Shown piece by piece: positions 10,001-17,823 of a DNA stretch of 64,000 nt; the first letter of the stretch is position 1; every line of letters begins with the position of its first letter. A program made the translations under genes and the position numbers. Source of the stretch: CAYLRU01 sp964386565 (GTDB lineage Bacteria; Desulfobacterota; Desulfobacteria; Desulfobacterales; UBA5616); contig CAYLRU010000004.1 in NCBI GenBank assembly GCA_964386565.1, positions 1 to 64,000 on the forward strand, in the 5' to 3' direction. Under the pieces are notes generated by a model. It saw nothing but the letters and a program-made list of their open reading frames with translations, had not been told where the DNA came from and searched no databases.

Positions 10001-10333
10001 CTCATCGAATTCCTTCTGTTCAAGGCATGACAGAAGGATTTTCATCAGGTGAAACGTCATGATGTCCGGTTCGAATATGGCGCTTTTCCCGGTATCCAGA
10101 CCGGCAAGCTGAAACAGTTTTTCCAAAAATTCATTCGGGAAATGAAACAGGGTATTGGCACAAACGCCGTTTTTTTCAGCCAGCGCCATGGAAACCCAGT
10201 GTCCCATGCCCTTGCTGTGCACGACAATGGTTTCAGGCGCCAGTGGATTTTCAGTCGGTTCGGAAACGATTTCGGCCAATTTTTCCGAAAGTTTTTCCAA
10301 ACGGTTACTTGTGTAGATAAACAATTCTTTCAT
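7064..10333 (-). CDS. recC: Exodeoxyribonuclease V gamma subunit RecC (1089 aa)
   Basis: RecC is the Chi-recognising scaffold subunit of the RecBCD helicase-nuclease that processes DNA double-strand ends. The N-terminus has the typical YTSNRLEKL word followed by an inactive SF1 helicase fold. The hallmark central segment MLPLRSIPSKVICLIGMN followed by FPR is present, as is the C-terminal nuclease-like fold. Length is normal for the family. The frame extends 28 codons further upstream, but RecC proteins begin at the KELFIYTSNR block, so the ATG at 10333 is used. recB and recD are on neither side: the next gene downstream is the HTH-PTS protein, and upstream is the divergent cobalamin region. 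The partners must be elsewhere. Confidence 0.9.
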   Translation of the reverse strand: MKELFIYTSNRLEKLSEKLAEIVSEPTENPLAPETIVVHSKGMGHWVSMALAEKNGVCANTLFHFPNEFLEKLFQLAGLDTGKSAIFEPDIMTFHLMKILLSCLEQKEFDEIKGYLSDDASGLKLYQLSGKISDMFDQYLTFRPDMVFSWEKGLEEHWQALLWRKMVTGTEKKHRAGLRRAFLERLPVVFKGENEFPRRVSVFGISYLPDFHLEVLAALSDFMQVNLFVLNPCREYWSDIVNEKEIRRIKGKYGKNEFSDEDLFFEKGNPLLSAFGTMGKDFFSRINGLEGIEVELFEQEKEDSVLSLVQSDILNLQDRTNNVDRELLRASDNTGKANQLNIRIHSCHSPMRELEVLHDQLLAMFEADPGLLPKDILVMAPDIETYAPFIHAVFDAQTDQRRKIPFSISDQSMLKDNSMVDGFMALLEVADSRFGCRQVMQLLDAPGVKETFGIREPDISLIEKWINDTNIRWGIDAFHREELGLPAFNDNTWRAGLDRLLLGYAMPGENRYMFAGILPYDDIEGGDAQLLGNFLDFFHRLLKAKKDLVEKRTLKQWSSLLRDLLDGFFISNHHSEMERQVLLRTFDRLSTAFNITGFDQDIDLPVVKGFLQHHLAGESKRGGFLSGGVTFCSMLPLRSIPSKVICLIGMNYDDFPRNRHPLSFDLMAAKPRPGDRIKRNDDKYLFLQALISARKKFYISYVGQSQYDNSQMPPSVVVSDLLDYLMKGFGFSASDIIVRHRLQAFSDGYFGDDANLFSYSREDFDACLAADKRLKNGPVQKVFIQDTVLPPDVGLKTVDLDALSRFFSHPSRYFLQQRLGIYLDDMLWDFNEKEEFELHGLNRYKVEQDLLRSAGEGWDFSRRYAVEQAMGRLPHGNSGKAVFSKLYSDVNGFREKARKYQDRLVTEELPVTLAVGDFTITGNIGKIYESGLVQTACKKIRSRHLMQTWIIHLVLCAAEKNRHAERTVLVGKDWTWLFRRPKDAGVLLETLLTLYWDGLGKPLVFFPETSYAYAKHRMSKNSSEDSALQAARIKWAGNAFVPGESDDPYYQLCFPSHQFESVIEGGYFQETSIKLYKPMLDHCRGFEEY

Positions 10334-10597
10334 ATAAATCAAAATTACACCGGTTGAGGGAGGAAATGATATGTCGATTTTCTTTATCTTTAGGGTCAAT
10401 CTATCTATACCATACAAAATGAATTTATCAATATTTGTTTAATAGGCATATGTTTTAAGGGGGTTAGAGGATTAAGGGATTAGGTGGTTGGAATTTATCG
10501 ATCGGGTTTTGTGCCGGGGCGCTACAATTAAGGTTTTTTCCGAATCCATAAAACAGCTTGATTTTTAGATGGTTTTTCATTATTTGATAAAAATATT

Positions 10598-10786
10598 CAG
10601 CCGCTCAATTGAGCTGTGAAGGGAACCCCGTGAAAATCGGGGACGGGCCCGCCGCTGTGACCCCTGCCCCGGAGACAATCGATGTGATCGTTTCAAGGGA
10701 AAGCTTTTTGGCCTTTTATGCCACTGTTTCGACCGAACGAAACGGGAAGGCCGTCAAAAAGCAGGGGAAGTCAGAAAACCTGGCTG
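10598..10786 (+). promoter_or_regulatory. Cobalamin riboswitch (adenosylcobalamin aptamer) upstream of btuFCD
   Basis: The B12-box elements are recognisable: GGGAACCCCGTGAAAATC, then GGGCCCGCCGCTGTGA, a variable arm, and the closing AAGTCAGAAAACCTGGCTG. A short P1 stem can form between CAGCC (10598-10602) and GGCTG (10782-10786). A rho-independent terminator follows before the first gene, so ligand binding should switch off transcription of btuFCD. Confidence 0.93.
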
Positions 10787-10878
10787 GATGAGAGACCTCT
10801 GAAAAATGAATACGCTGCAAAGGTCTCAAGGATAATACCTCCGTGGACCGAGGGATATGATGGATCTTTTGGGATCGT

Positions 10879-10913
10879 ACCCGGATCGACAATCATCGGT
10901 CCGGGTTTTTTTT
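10879..10913 (+). terminator. Riboswitch-controlled intrinsic terminator
   Basis: A 10-bp stem, ACCCGGATCG (10879-10888) against CGGTCCGGGT (10897-10906) with one G-U pair, is followed by a run of seven U. It lies between the cobalamin aptamer and btuF, leaving only about 13 bases to the ATG, so it is the likely expression platform. Its sequence closely resembles the terminator after the second cobalamin riboswitch at 38820. Confidence 0.88.
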
Positions 10914-10926
10914 CGGATTGATAATA

Positions 10927-11835
10927 ATGCGCATCAACATCAAAACCATCATCGCAACATCGGGGTTCATTTATATCTTCATGATGCTTGCGGTAACCGC
11001 TGTTTTTGCGGAAAAGACCGTAACCGACCAGTTCGGGCGGTTGATTCATCTTCCGGATGAACCCAAAAGAATTATTTCCCTGGCCCCAAGCATAACCGAA
11101 ATTTTATTTGCATTGAATCAACAGGATCGCGTAATCGGCGCAACCCGGTTTTCGGATTTTCCGCCTGAAGCCGACGCTCTGCCAAAAGTCGGCTCTTATG
11201 TGAATTTAGACATCGAAAAAATCGTCGGGCTTCAACCGGACCTGTGCATCGCAACAAAGGACGGTAATCCTATAGAAGTCATTAACATTCTGGATTCATT
11301 AAATATTCCGGTTTATGCCGTGGATCCGCGAAACCTGGATACGGTCATGAAAACCCTTTTGGAAATCGGTGACCTTTTAAATTCATCAGACAGGGCAAAA
11401 CAAGTGGTTTCCCAAATGGAACAACGAATCCAGCGTGTTAAATCCCTAGTGGCAAAAACCGATTCAAGACCGAAAGTGTTTTACCAGATCGGTATATCCC
11501 CCATCGTTTCAGCGGGAACAGATACCTGTATCCATGAATTGATTGAAATGGCAGGCGGAGAAAACATCGCCAAGGGCCCTGTTCCCTACCCCCGGTATTC
11601 CCGGGAACAAATTCTCAGGCTGGCCCCCGACATTTTTATCATTACGTCCATGACCAGGGGTGCGGTATTTGAGTCCGTTAAATCCGAATGGCGCCAATAT
11701 CAAAGTATGCCCGCCGTTCGAAACAACAGGATGATGCTGGTGGATTCAAATCTCCTGGACCGTCCGACGCCGCGCCTTGTGGACGGCCTTGAACTGTTGC
11801 TCCGACTCATCCATCCTGAATTTTTTAAGGAATAA
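10927..11835 (+). CDS. btuF: Cobalamin ABC transporter periplasmic binding protein (302 aa)
   Basis: This is a class III periplasmic solute-binding protein (Peripla_BP_2, BtuF/FhuD/FepB group). A signal peptide occupies about residues 1-28 (hydrophobic stretch ending in AVFA), followed by KTVTDQFGR and RIISLAPSITEILFAL, the usual opening of the family. It is placed as BtuF rather than an iron-siderophore protein because a cobalamin riboswitch and terminator sit directly upstream. A TTG at 10918 is an alternative start, but the ATG at 10927 gives the more normal signal peptide. btuC begins two bases after its stop codon, so translation is tightly linked. Confidence 0.88.
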   Translation: MRINIKTIIATSGFIYIFMMLAVTAVFAEKTVTDQFGRLIHLPDEPKRIISLAPSITEILFALNQQDRVIGATRFSDFPPEADALPKVGSYVNLDIEKIVGLQPDLCIATKDGNPIEVINILDSLNIPVYAVDPRNLDTVMKTLLEIGDLLNSSDRAKQVVSQMEQRIQRVKSLVAKTDSRPKVFYQIGISPIVSAGTDTCIHELIEMAGGENIAKGPVPYPRYSREQILRLAPDIFIITSMTRGAVFESVKSEWRQYQSMPAVRNNRMMLVDSNLLDRPTPRLVDGLELLLRLIHPEFFKE

Positions 11836-11837
11836 AC

Positions 11838-12848
11838 ATGCGCCCCATTCAATCCGCAGTCATAACACGATTGTTCCTTGTCATTTCAGTGTTGCTTATT
11901 GTCCTTTTGGCATCCATGGTCGTGGGAATTTCTCTCGGTTCCACCGGGAGCAGCTTTTCGGCAACACTCCATTCCATCCTGAATCCGGGCAGCCTGAATT
12001 CATTGACAGATACAATCATATGGCAAATCCGGTTTCCCAGGGTTTTAATGGCCGCTTTAGTAGGAGGTACCCTTTCCCTGGGAGGGCTGGTGTTTCAGGC
12101 ATTACTGAGAAACCCCCTGGCCGAGCCATATATTCTCGGGATTTCAGGAGGATCGGCCATCGGTGCCATTCTCGGTATATTGATGGGTTTCGCCCGTTTC
12201 CCGGGGGTGTGTCTCATGGCTTTTACCGGCAGCATTGCGACCCTGGTATTGATTCTCATCATGTCTTCCGGGCAATCCATCTTAAAACAGAATGCCTTAC
12301 TGTTGTCCGGGGTCATGGTCAATGCCTTTTGTTCCGCTGTGATCATGTTTCTGGTTTCCATGACTCATGATGCCAGGCTTCATAATATCATTTTCTGGCT
12401 GATGGGTGATCTGTCCCTGACGAGTCTTCCCCAAATCGGTATTTTAACGGCCATCAATGGCCCATGCTTCATATTGCTGTTTTTTTTATCCCATAAAATG
12501 AACCTGCTGCTCATGGGAAAAGATATGGCCCAGACCATGGGTGTTAATTACACCGCCGTTACACTGACGATGCTGATATCCACTTCCTTTATGGTCAGCG
12601 TAACAGTATCCCATTGCGGACTTTTGGGGTTTGTGGGGCTTGTGATGCCCCATCTGTTGCGCCTGATCCTCGGCCCGGATCACCGCATCCTGGTACCGGC
12701 ATGTCTGTTGGGCGGTGGCGCCTTCATGATCATATGCGACACACTGGCCCGGGTTCTTCCCCGCCAGGGCGAGATGCCCGCCGGTGTCATAACGGCCATG
12801 ATCGGTGCGCCGTTGTTTATCTTTCTATTAAAAAGATCAAAATCATGA
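11838..12848 (+). CDS. btuC: Cobalamin ABC transporter permease, FecCD family (336 aa)
   Basis: This inner-membrane permease has about ten hydrophobic segments and the FecCD-family words FPRVLMAALVGGTLSLGG, RNPLAEPYILGISGGSA and, near the C-terminus, GFVGLVMPHLLRLILGPDHR. It forms the channel of a type II ABC importer. It begins two bases after btuF and overlaps the ATPase gene by ATGA. The cobalamin assignment follows from the riboswitch upstream of the operon. Confidence 0.9.
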   Translation: MRPIQSAVITRLFLVISVLLIVLLASMVVGISLGSTGSSFSATLHSILNPGSLNSLTDTIIWQIRFPRVLMAALVGGTLSLGGLVFQALLRNPLAEPYILGISGGSAIGAILGILMGFARFPGVCLMAFTGSIATLVLILIMSSGQSILKQNALLLSGVMVNAFCSAVIMFLVSMTHDARLHNIIFWLMGDLSLTSLPQIGILTAINGPCFILLFFLSHKMNLLLMGKDMAQTMGVNYTAVTLTMLISTSFMVSVTVSHCGLLGFVGLVMPHLLRLILGPDHRILVPACLLGGGAFMIICDTLARVLPRQGEMPAGVITAMIGAPLFIFLLKRSKS

Positions 12849-13648
12849 CAAAACCCGTAATTGATATTCAGAAACTGTCGTTTTCCTATGAAAATGACCC
12901 GATTTTAAAAGAACTGTCGTTTTCCGTTGACCCCAATGATTTTTTTATCATTATCGGTCCCAACGGCTCCGGGAAATCAACCCTGTTGAAAATAATTTCA
13001 GGTATTATCACGCCCGGATCCGGACAAGTGGCGGTAAAAGGAATCCCCCTGAAACAGTATCCCCGAAAAACCCTTTCCCGAATGATCGCCCTGGTGCCGC
13101 AAATCGCTTCGGTGGATTTCCCGTTCACCGTACTGGACGTCGTCCTCATGGGACGGGCCCCTCATCTTGGTCTTCTCGGACTTGAACAAAAACAGGATAT
13201 TCAAATAGCCATGCAGTCCATTGAATTCACGGGTGTTTCACATCTGGTCCACCGAAAAATGACGCAATTAAGCGGCGGTGAACAACAGCGTGTATTTATT
13301 GCGCGGGCCATATGCCAGAGCCCTGAAATCATTCTCCTGGATGAGCCCACCGCTTCCCTTGACTTGGCCCATCAGGTGCGGGTGATGGACCTGATGGAAC
13401 AGCTAAAGTCCGAACACGGGATCACCATCGTCATGGTCTCACACGACCTAAACCTCGCCGCCATGTATGGCGACCGCCTGCTGTTGCTCAAAGACGGCGA
13501 GATCGTTCAGTCCGGAATGCCGAAAGATGTCATCAACTTTAAAACCCTTGAAGAAACATATGGATGCCTGCTCCTGGTAGATAAGAGTCCCCTGGGAAAC
13601 TATCCGAGAGTCACACAGGTCCCGAAAAAATATCTCACCTTCCGGTAA
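12845..13648 (+). CDS. btuD: Cobalamin ABC transporter ATPase (267 aa)
   Basis: This is the nucleotide-binding subunit of the importer. Walker A is GPNGSGKS (38-45), the ABC signature LSGGEQQR (142-149) and Walker B ILLDEP (about 163-168), followed by the D-loop and a switch histidine in VMVSHD. The ATG at 12845 overlaps the btuC stop in an ATGA junction, the usual coupling in these operons; the longer open frame upstream only runs inside btuC. The order substrate-binding protein, permease, ATPase is complete. Confidence 0.92.
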   Translation: MTKPVIDIQKLSFSYENDPILKELSFSVDPNDFFIIIGPNGSGKSTLLKIISGIITPGSGQVAVKGIPLKQYPRKTLSRMIALVPQIASVDFPFTVLDVVLMGRAPHLGLLGLEQKQDIQIAMQSIEFTGVSHLVHRKMTQLSGGEQQRVFIARAICQSPEIILLDEPTASLDLAHQVRVMDLMEQLKSEHGITIVMVSHDLNLAAMYGDRLLLLKDGEIVQSGMPKDVINFKTLEETYGCLLLVDKSPLGNYPRVTQVPKKYLTFR

Positions 13649-13728
13649 TCATCCATTGTTCATGGCCCTTCCTGACATACCCGGCACATATCATTTTAAA
13701 CAACCCGAACAGAATCCTCAGATTTTTA

Positions 13729-13778
13729 TTGACAACTTCAACAAGAGTGTATATTTTATTTTTAAAATCGAGCGCTCG
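13729..13778 (+). promoter_or_regulatory. Candidate sigma-70 promoter with adjacent palindromic operator
   Basis: TTGACA (13729-13734) is followed 17 bases later by TATTTT (13752-13757), or 15 bases later by TATATT with a TG extension. Just downstream is the perfect 10-bp palindrome CGAGCGCTCG (13769-13778), where a repressor would block the start region. It lies about 80 bases ahead of the acyl-CoA synthetase subunit gene. Similar palindromes are typical of TetR-family sites in acyl-CoA gene clusters, but no regulator gene is adjacent. Confidence 0.45.
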
Positions 13779-13855
13779 TTCAGTTTTACTTGTTTAACTT
13801 TCTGTTATTATTATTTTTAGTTACCGCACTAATCAGGGAAAGGATTAGCTTTTAC

Positions 13856-15325
13856 ATGCTTTACGATGACCTTGACAGAATGTTTGCCCCTAAATCCGTT
13901 GCGGTTGTCGGCGCCAAACGGATTGACCCGGCACTTACCTACTTGGGCATGTTCGGCGCGATTCAACAATCTGGATACAAGGGCCGGCTTTATCCCATTA
14001 ATCCAAAACTTAAAACCGTTAACGGTGTCAAAGCATATCCTGATCTGTTATCTTTGCCTGAACCTGTGGACCTGGTGATTATTTCAGTCCCGGCACCTGC
14101 GGTTCCCGGAATTTTAAAAGACTGCGTTAAAACCGGAAATAAAAATATCCATATTTTTACCGCCGGTTTCAAAGAAACCGGTGAACCCACCGGCTTGAAA
14201 CTACAGAAAGAAATTGAAGATATAGCGGTGAATAACGGTCTTCGCGTGATCGGTCCCAATTGTATGGGAATCTGTGTTCCCGAACTTGGTCTTGGGACAT
14301 GGAATAATCCCATTGATTTGAAAGGACCGGTTGCATTTGTCAGCCAGAGTGGCGGACATGCCCAGGATTTTTCCAATTATGCAGCAAATTTCGGAATCGG
14401 TTTCAGCAAAATCGTCAGTTTCGGAAATGCCCTCACCCTGGACAGTACCGATTTCCTCGAATACCTCTCCCAGGATCCCAAAACTGAAATTATCACCATG
14501 TACCTGGAAGGCGTCAAAAACGGCCGAAAGTTGCTGGGCCTTGTCAAGGATATCAACAAAACCAAACCGGTGGTGATCATAAAAGGCGGCTTAACAAAAT
14601 CCGGCACAAAGGCGGTGGCTTCCCACACGGGTTCCATGGCAGGTGAAGAACACTTCTGGAATGCATTTTTCAGGCAAACCGGTGCTATACGGGCCCATTC
14701 CCTCGAAGATATGGCCCATACGACACTGGCTCTGCTCAGGCTGAAAAAGACCCGGGGGAAAGGCGTCTGCGTATTCGGCACAGGCGGCGGTGTTGTAGTG
14801 GCCATATCAGACACCTGCAGCAGAATCGGTCTGGATCTGCCCTCTTTTTCACCCCGGATGCAACGGTCTTTAAGAACGTTTGTTCCGGAAGCGGGCAATA
14901 TGATCAAAAACCCTTTGGATGCCCATCACATCCTGCTGGAAGCTGATAAATACATGGCAAAGACCATGGACCTGATCTATGAAGCACCGGATATTCATAT
15001 GGCGATCATTTCACTTCATACGGACTGGATCGGGCCTAAATTTATGCCCAAAGTGACATCCGCCATTAAAACGATTATTCCCGGTCATCTGAAAGAAAAA
15101 CCATTCGTCGTCTGCTGGCGCCAGACCCGGCACGATCCGGAAACCCGGCAGGCGGCCGAGGTTTTGGAAAAGGAGCTCTTGGATGCCGGGATTCCTGTTT
15201 ATCGCAGTTTTGAACATGCTGCTCTTGCCCTTGCCCGGTTTTCAGACTATCACCTTTACTATCAGTTTCAGGACAGGGTCAATAAGAATCTTTTTAAGGG
15301 AGAAGAGATGAAGCTGGCTTCATGA
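13856..15325 (+). CDS. ADP-forming acyl-CoA synthetase alpha subunit-like protein (489 aa)
   Basis: This belongs to the NDP-forming acyl-CoA synthetase superfamily, which makes ATP from an acyl-CoA, ADP and phosphate through a phosphohistidine. Visible parts are the CoA-binding Rossmann domain (SVAVVGA at 14-20), the succinyl-CoA-ligase-like domain (VAFVSQSGG near 159) and the phosphohistidine region ASHTGSMAG, where the histidine falls at residue 257, as in archaeal ACD alpha subunits. The ATP-grasp beta domain is absent, and no beta-subunit gene lies nearby, so a partner must be encoded elsewhere or the reaction differs. The open frame runs 22 codons further up from a TTG, but the ATG at 13856 begins the conserved part. 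The acyl substrate is unknown. Confidence 0.8.
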   Translation: MLYDDLDRMFAPKSVAVVGAKRIDPALTYLGMFGAIQQSGYKGRLYPINPKLKTVNGVKAYPDLLSLPEPVDLVIISVPAPAVPGILKDCVKTGNKNIHIFTAGFKETGEPTGLKLQKEIEDIAVNNGLRVIGPNCMGICVPELGLGTWNNPIDLKGPVAFVSQSGGHAQDFSNYAANFGIGFSKIVSFGNALTLDSTDFLEYLSQDPKTEIITMYLEGVKNGRKLLGLVKDINKTKPVVIIKGGLTKSGTKAVASHTGSMAGEEHFWNAFFRQTGAIRAHSLEDMAHTTLALLRLKKTRGKGVCVFGTGGGVVVAISDTCSRIGLDLPSFSPRMQRSLRTFVPEAGNMIKNPLDAHHILLEADKYMAKTMDLIYEAPDIHMAIISLHTDWIGPKFMPKVTSAIKTIIPGHLKEKPFVVCWRQTRHDPETRQAAEVLEKELLDAGIPVYRSFEHAALALARFSDYHLYYQFQDRVNKNLFKGEEMKLAS

Positions 15326-15415
15326 TTTTGCGGTCCGGAATTGTTTTACAAGCCCCCCAACCCCTGAAGAAATTCCGGAATGTATCGTTTTAAAGGAGAT
15401 CTTCAGGAGTTTACA

Positions 15416-15459
15416 TTACGGGTCTTCCGCGGCAGTGTGTTGTTGCGGACGGCCCGTAA
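15416..15459. other. Imperfect hairpin in the gap between the synthetase and methyltransferase genes
   Basis: TTACGGG (15416-15422) pairs with CCCGTAA (15453-15459), and inside it TCCGC pairs with GCGGA around a loop of about 14 bases, with a small 3x3 internal loop. No U-run follows, so it is not a normal terminator. The rest of the 299-base gap 15326-15624 shows no convincing gene. Confidence 0.4.
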
Positions 15460-15624
15460 TAATTTGATCTTCTTCAAACTTGTTGCTTTTTACGGCAATA
15501 AACATTTAAAAAGAACAAATGCCATAAAACGTTTATCCAGGCATGACGGGGAAGGAGATTAAAAACGGAAAAGTGCTGAAACAATTTTTCACCTTGATGT
15601 ACAAGAAGTGATCGATAAAATACC

Positions 15625-16689
15625 ATGAAAACGACCCACCAAATACTGTTTCAGAATGCCGGCTCTTTAAACACTGTTTCGTCAAACAGCATTGATCTGG
15701 TGGTGACATCGCCGCCCTACCCCATGATTGAAATGTGGGATGATGTATTTTCCATGCAAAATAAACACGTGGACAAGGCCATTAAGAAAGGTCGGGGTGC
15801 CGAGGCATTCGAGCAGATGCACCGGGTATTGGATGCCGTATGGCAGGAACTCTACCGGGTTTTAAAACCGGGTGCACTGTGCTGCATCAATATCGGAGAC
15901 GCCGTCAGAACCCTCAACGGCGCATTTCAGCTTTACCAGAACCATACCCGAATTGTTCGATCCATGCTGGACACAGGTTTTTCATCTCTGCCCTGCATCG
16001 TGTGGCGCAAACAGACCAACGCACCCAACAAATTCATGGGTTCCGGCATGCTTCCGGCAGGTGCGTATGTTACCCTGGAACACGAATATATCCTTATATT
16101 TCGAAAAGGCGGCAAAAGGGAATTCGTTTTACATGAAGAAAAACAACTCAGGCGTGAAAGCGCTTTTTTCTGGGAGGAGCGCAACAACTGGTTTTCGGAT
16201 GTATGGATGGATTTGAAAGGGGCGCCACAGACCCTTTTCTCAAAAGCTGCAAGGGAGCGCAGCGCTGCTTTTCCCTTTGAACTTCCCTATCGCCTGATCA
16301 ATATGTTTTCAGTAAAAGGTGATACCGTGCTGGATCCTTTTCTGGGAGTGGGTACTACGATGTTTGCCGCCATGGCATCGGCCAGAAACAGCGTGGGGGT
16401 TGAAATCTCCCCCGATTTTGCGGACGACATTGCTTCTGCCGTACCGGGTATCGTGAATATTGCCAACCTTCGAATCCGTCGGCGAATTGAGGACCACCTG
16501 TTATTTGTCAAAATGCGGAAACAACAGAAAAAGACATTCAAGCATCAGAACGAGCATTACCAATTTCCGGTGGTGACCAGCCAGGAAAAAAAACTTTTTT
16601 TCAACACACTTACCCGGGTTGAACCCGTAAAAAAGAGCCGATTCGATGTTGTCTATTCCGATGAACCAGATGCTGCTTTAAATGCTTAA
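15625..16689 (+). CDS. DNA methyltransferase, N4-cytosine/N6-adenine type (354 aa)
   Basis: This is an amino-methyltransferase. The catalytic motif IV is TSPPYP (28-33), and the SAM-binding motif I DPFLGVGTT comes late (237-245), so the order is catalytic before SAM, the beta-like permuted arrangement. SPPY favours N4-cytosine methylation, though some N6-adenine enzymes share it. A target-recognition region should lie between about residues 130 and 215. No restriction endonuclease or specificity subunit is adjacent, so it looks like a solitary methyltransferase with a housekeeping or regulatory role. The ribosome binding site is weak, and the C-terminal 80 residues after motif I are basic and not conserved in any way I recognise. 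Confidence 0.85.
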   Translation: MKTTHQILFQNAGSLNTVSSNSIDLVVTSPPYPMIEMWDDVFSMQNKHVDKAIKKGRGAEAFEQMHRVLDAVWQELYRVLKPGALCCINIGDAVRTLNGAFQLYQNHTRIVRSMLDTGFSSLPCIVWRKQTNAPNKFMGSGMLPAGAYVTLEHEYILIFRKGGKREFVLHEEKQLRRESAFFWEERNNWFSDVWMDLKGAPQTLFSKAARERSAAFPFELPYRLINMFSVKGDTVLDPFLGVGTTMFAAMASARNSVGVEISPDFADDIASAVPGIVNIANLRIRRRIEDHLLFVKMRKQQKKTFKHQNEHYQFPVVTSQEKKLFFNTLTRVEPVKKSRFDVVYSDEPDAALNA

Positions 16690-16826
16690 CCGGGAAGAAC
16701 TTTTTACCTTTTCTCATCAATTTTCACCCTGAGGGCAAGATGCCGGCGTTATACTGCAGATAAACCGACACTATCATTGCCTGCGGACAATCAGCAATGT
16801 TCCCTGTTTTCCAAAGGGATATCCTG

Positions 16827-16856
16827 TTGACAAGACCGATTCATCCTTATAAGGAT
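16827..16856 (+). promoter_or_regulatory. Candidate promoter with palindrome over the -10 region
   Basis: TTGACA (16827-16832), a 17-base spacer and TAAGGA (16850-16855) form a possible sigma-70 promoter. The perfect 14-bp palindrome ATCCTTATAAGGAT (16843-16856) covers the -10 box, a position suited to a repressor. It precedes the SDR gene at 16933. Confidence 0.4.
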
Positions 16857-16932
16857 CTTGTTGTCATCCCGATTATGTAAAACAACCTGGGAATTTTAAT
16901 GAATACGAAACAGTTTAAAGGAGGAATGATTA

Positions 16933-17700
16933 ATGAAAATCAACGGCAGTGTGGGAATCGTTACCGGCGGTGCCAGCGGATTAGGAGCGGCCACGGTTGA
17001 AATGCTCCATCAAAACGGTGCAAAAGTCATGATCGCGGATTTAAACGTCGACGGGGCTGAAGCCCTGGCTGAAAAACTCGGTGACGGAGCCGTATATTGC
17101 AAAGTGGATGTCACCAATACCGAGGAAGTTCAGGCCTGCATTCAGCAGACCAGGGAGACCTTCGACGCCATTCATATCCTTGTCAACTGCGCCGGCACCA
17201 GTTTCCCCATGAAAACCGTCGGAAAAAACGGGCCCCATGATCTGAACGTCTTTAAAAAAGTGGTCGAAATCAACCTGATCGGAACCTTCGACACCCTGCG
17301 TCTGGCCGCATTTCACATGCAGGACAATGAACCCAATGACGACATGGAACGCGGCGTTATCATCAACACCGCATCTGTAGCCGCATTTGACGGACAAATC
17401 GGTCAGGCCTGTTATTCGGCATCCAAAGCGGGGATCGTGGGAATGACCCTGCCCATCGCCCGTGACCTGGCCAGGAGCGGCATCAGGATATGCACCATTG
17501 CACCGGGGCTGTTCGATACACCCCTGCTGGCAGCCCTTCCTGATGAGGCAAAGACGTCTCTGGGCAAACAAACCCCGTTTCCACCGAGACTGGGTCGGCC
17601 TGAAGAATACGCTCAAATGACCAAAGCGATTATTGAAAACACGATGTTGAATGGTGAAACCATTCGACTGGACGGCGCAATTCGCATGGCGCCCAAATGA
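16933..17700 (+). CDS. SDR-family 3-hydroxyacyl-CoA dehydrogenase, HSD10-like (255 aa)
   Basis: This is a classical short-chain dehydrogenase. The cofactor motif TGGASGLG (11-18) is followed by D36, suited to NAD, then NCAG (85-88), and the catalytic set Ser148, Tyr161 and Lys165 in YSASK. The overall word pattern, including PGLFDTPLLAALP and RLGRPEEYA, is that of the type 2 3-hydroxyacyl-CoA dehydrogenases (HSD17B10-like), which oxidise short or branched 3-hydroxyacyl-CoA in beta-oxidation. An AAAGGAGG ribosome binding site stands seven to eight bases before the ATG. It is followed by a strong hairpin, so it may be transcribed alone, but the thiamine-diphosphate enzyme 230 bases on is a likely functional neighbour. 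Confidence 0.85.
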   Translation: MKINGSVGIVTGGASGLGAATVEMLHQNGAKVMIADLNVDGAEALAEKLGDGAVYCKVDVTNTEEVQACIQQTRETFDAIHILVNCAGTSFPMKTVGKNGPHDLNVFKKVVEINLIGTFDTLRLAAFHMQDNEPNDDMERGVIINTASVAAFDGQIGQACYSASKAGIVGMTLPIARDLARSGIRICTIAPGLFDTPLLAALPDEAKTSLGKQTPFPPRLGRPEEYAQMTKAIIENTMLNGETIRLDGAIRMAPK

Positions 17701-17713
17701 TACCATTCACCCC

Positions 17714-17739
17714 GCCGCTTCCGTAAAGACGGAAGCGGC
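17714..17739 (+). terminator. Intrinsic terminator-like hairpin after the SDR gene
   Basis: An 11-bp perfect stem GCCGCTTCCGT / ACGGAAGCGGC closes a four-base loop. Its U-run is delayed by about eight bases (TTTT, later TTTTTT), so termination may be partial. Confidence 0.6.
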
Positions 17740-17823
17740 TGAGAGCCTTTTCCATTTTTTCCGGGGAATTCCACCGTTCTTTTCAGCAAGCCGCATAATT
17801 ATCTTTTTATACAGGAAAATCAC

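Noticed and set aside
10609..10921. Open frames of 60 and 67 codons over the first cobalamin riboswitch
   Set aside because: They lie within the aptamer and terminator, whose conserved bases explain the sequence.
12614..12844. Longer N-terminus of the cobalamin ATPase
   Set aside because: It lies inside btuC in another frame; the ATGA junction at 12845 is the normal start.
15380..15562. 60-codon frame before the methyltransferase
   Set aside because: Covers the hairpin at 15416-15459, has no family match, and its composition is not protein-like.
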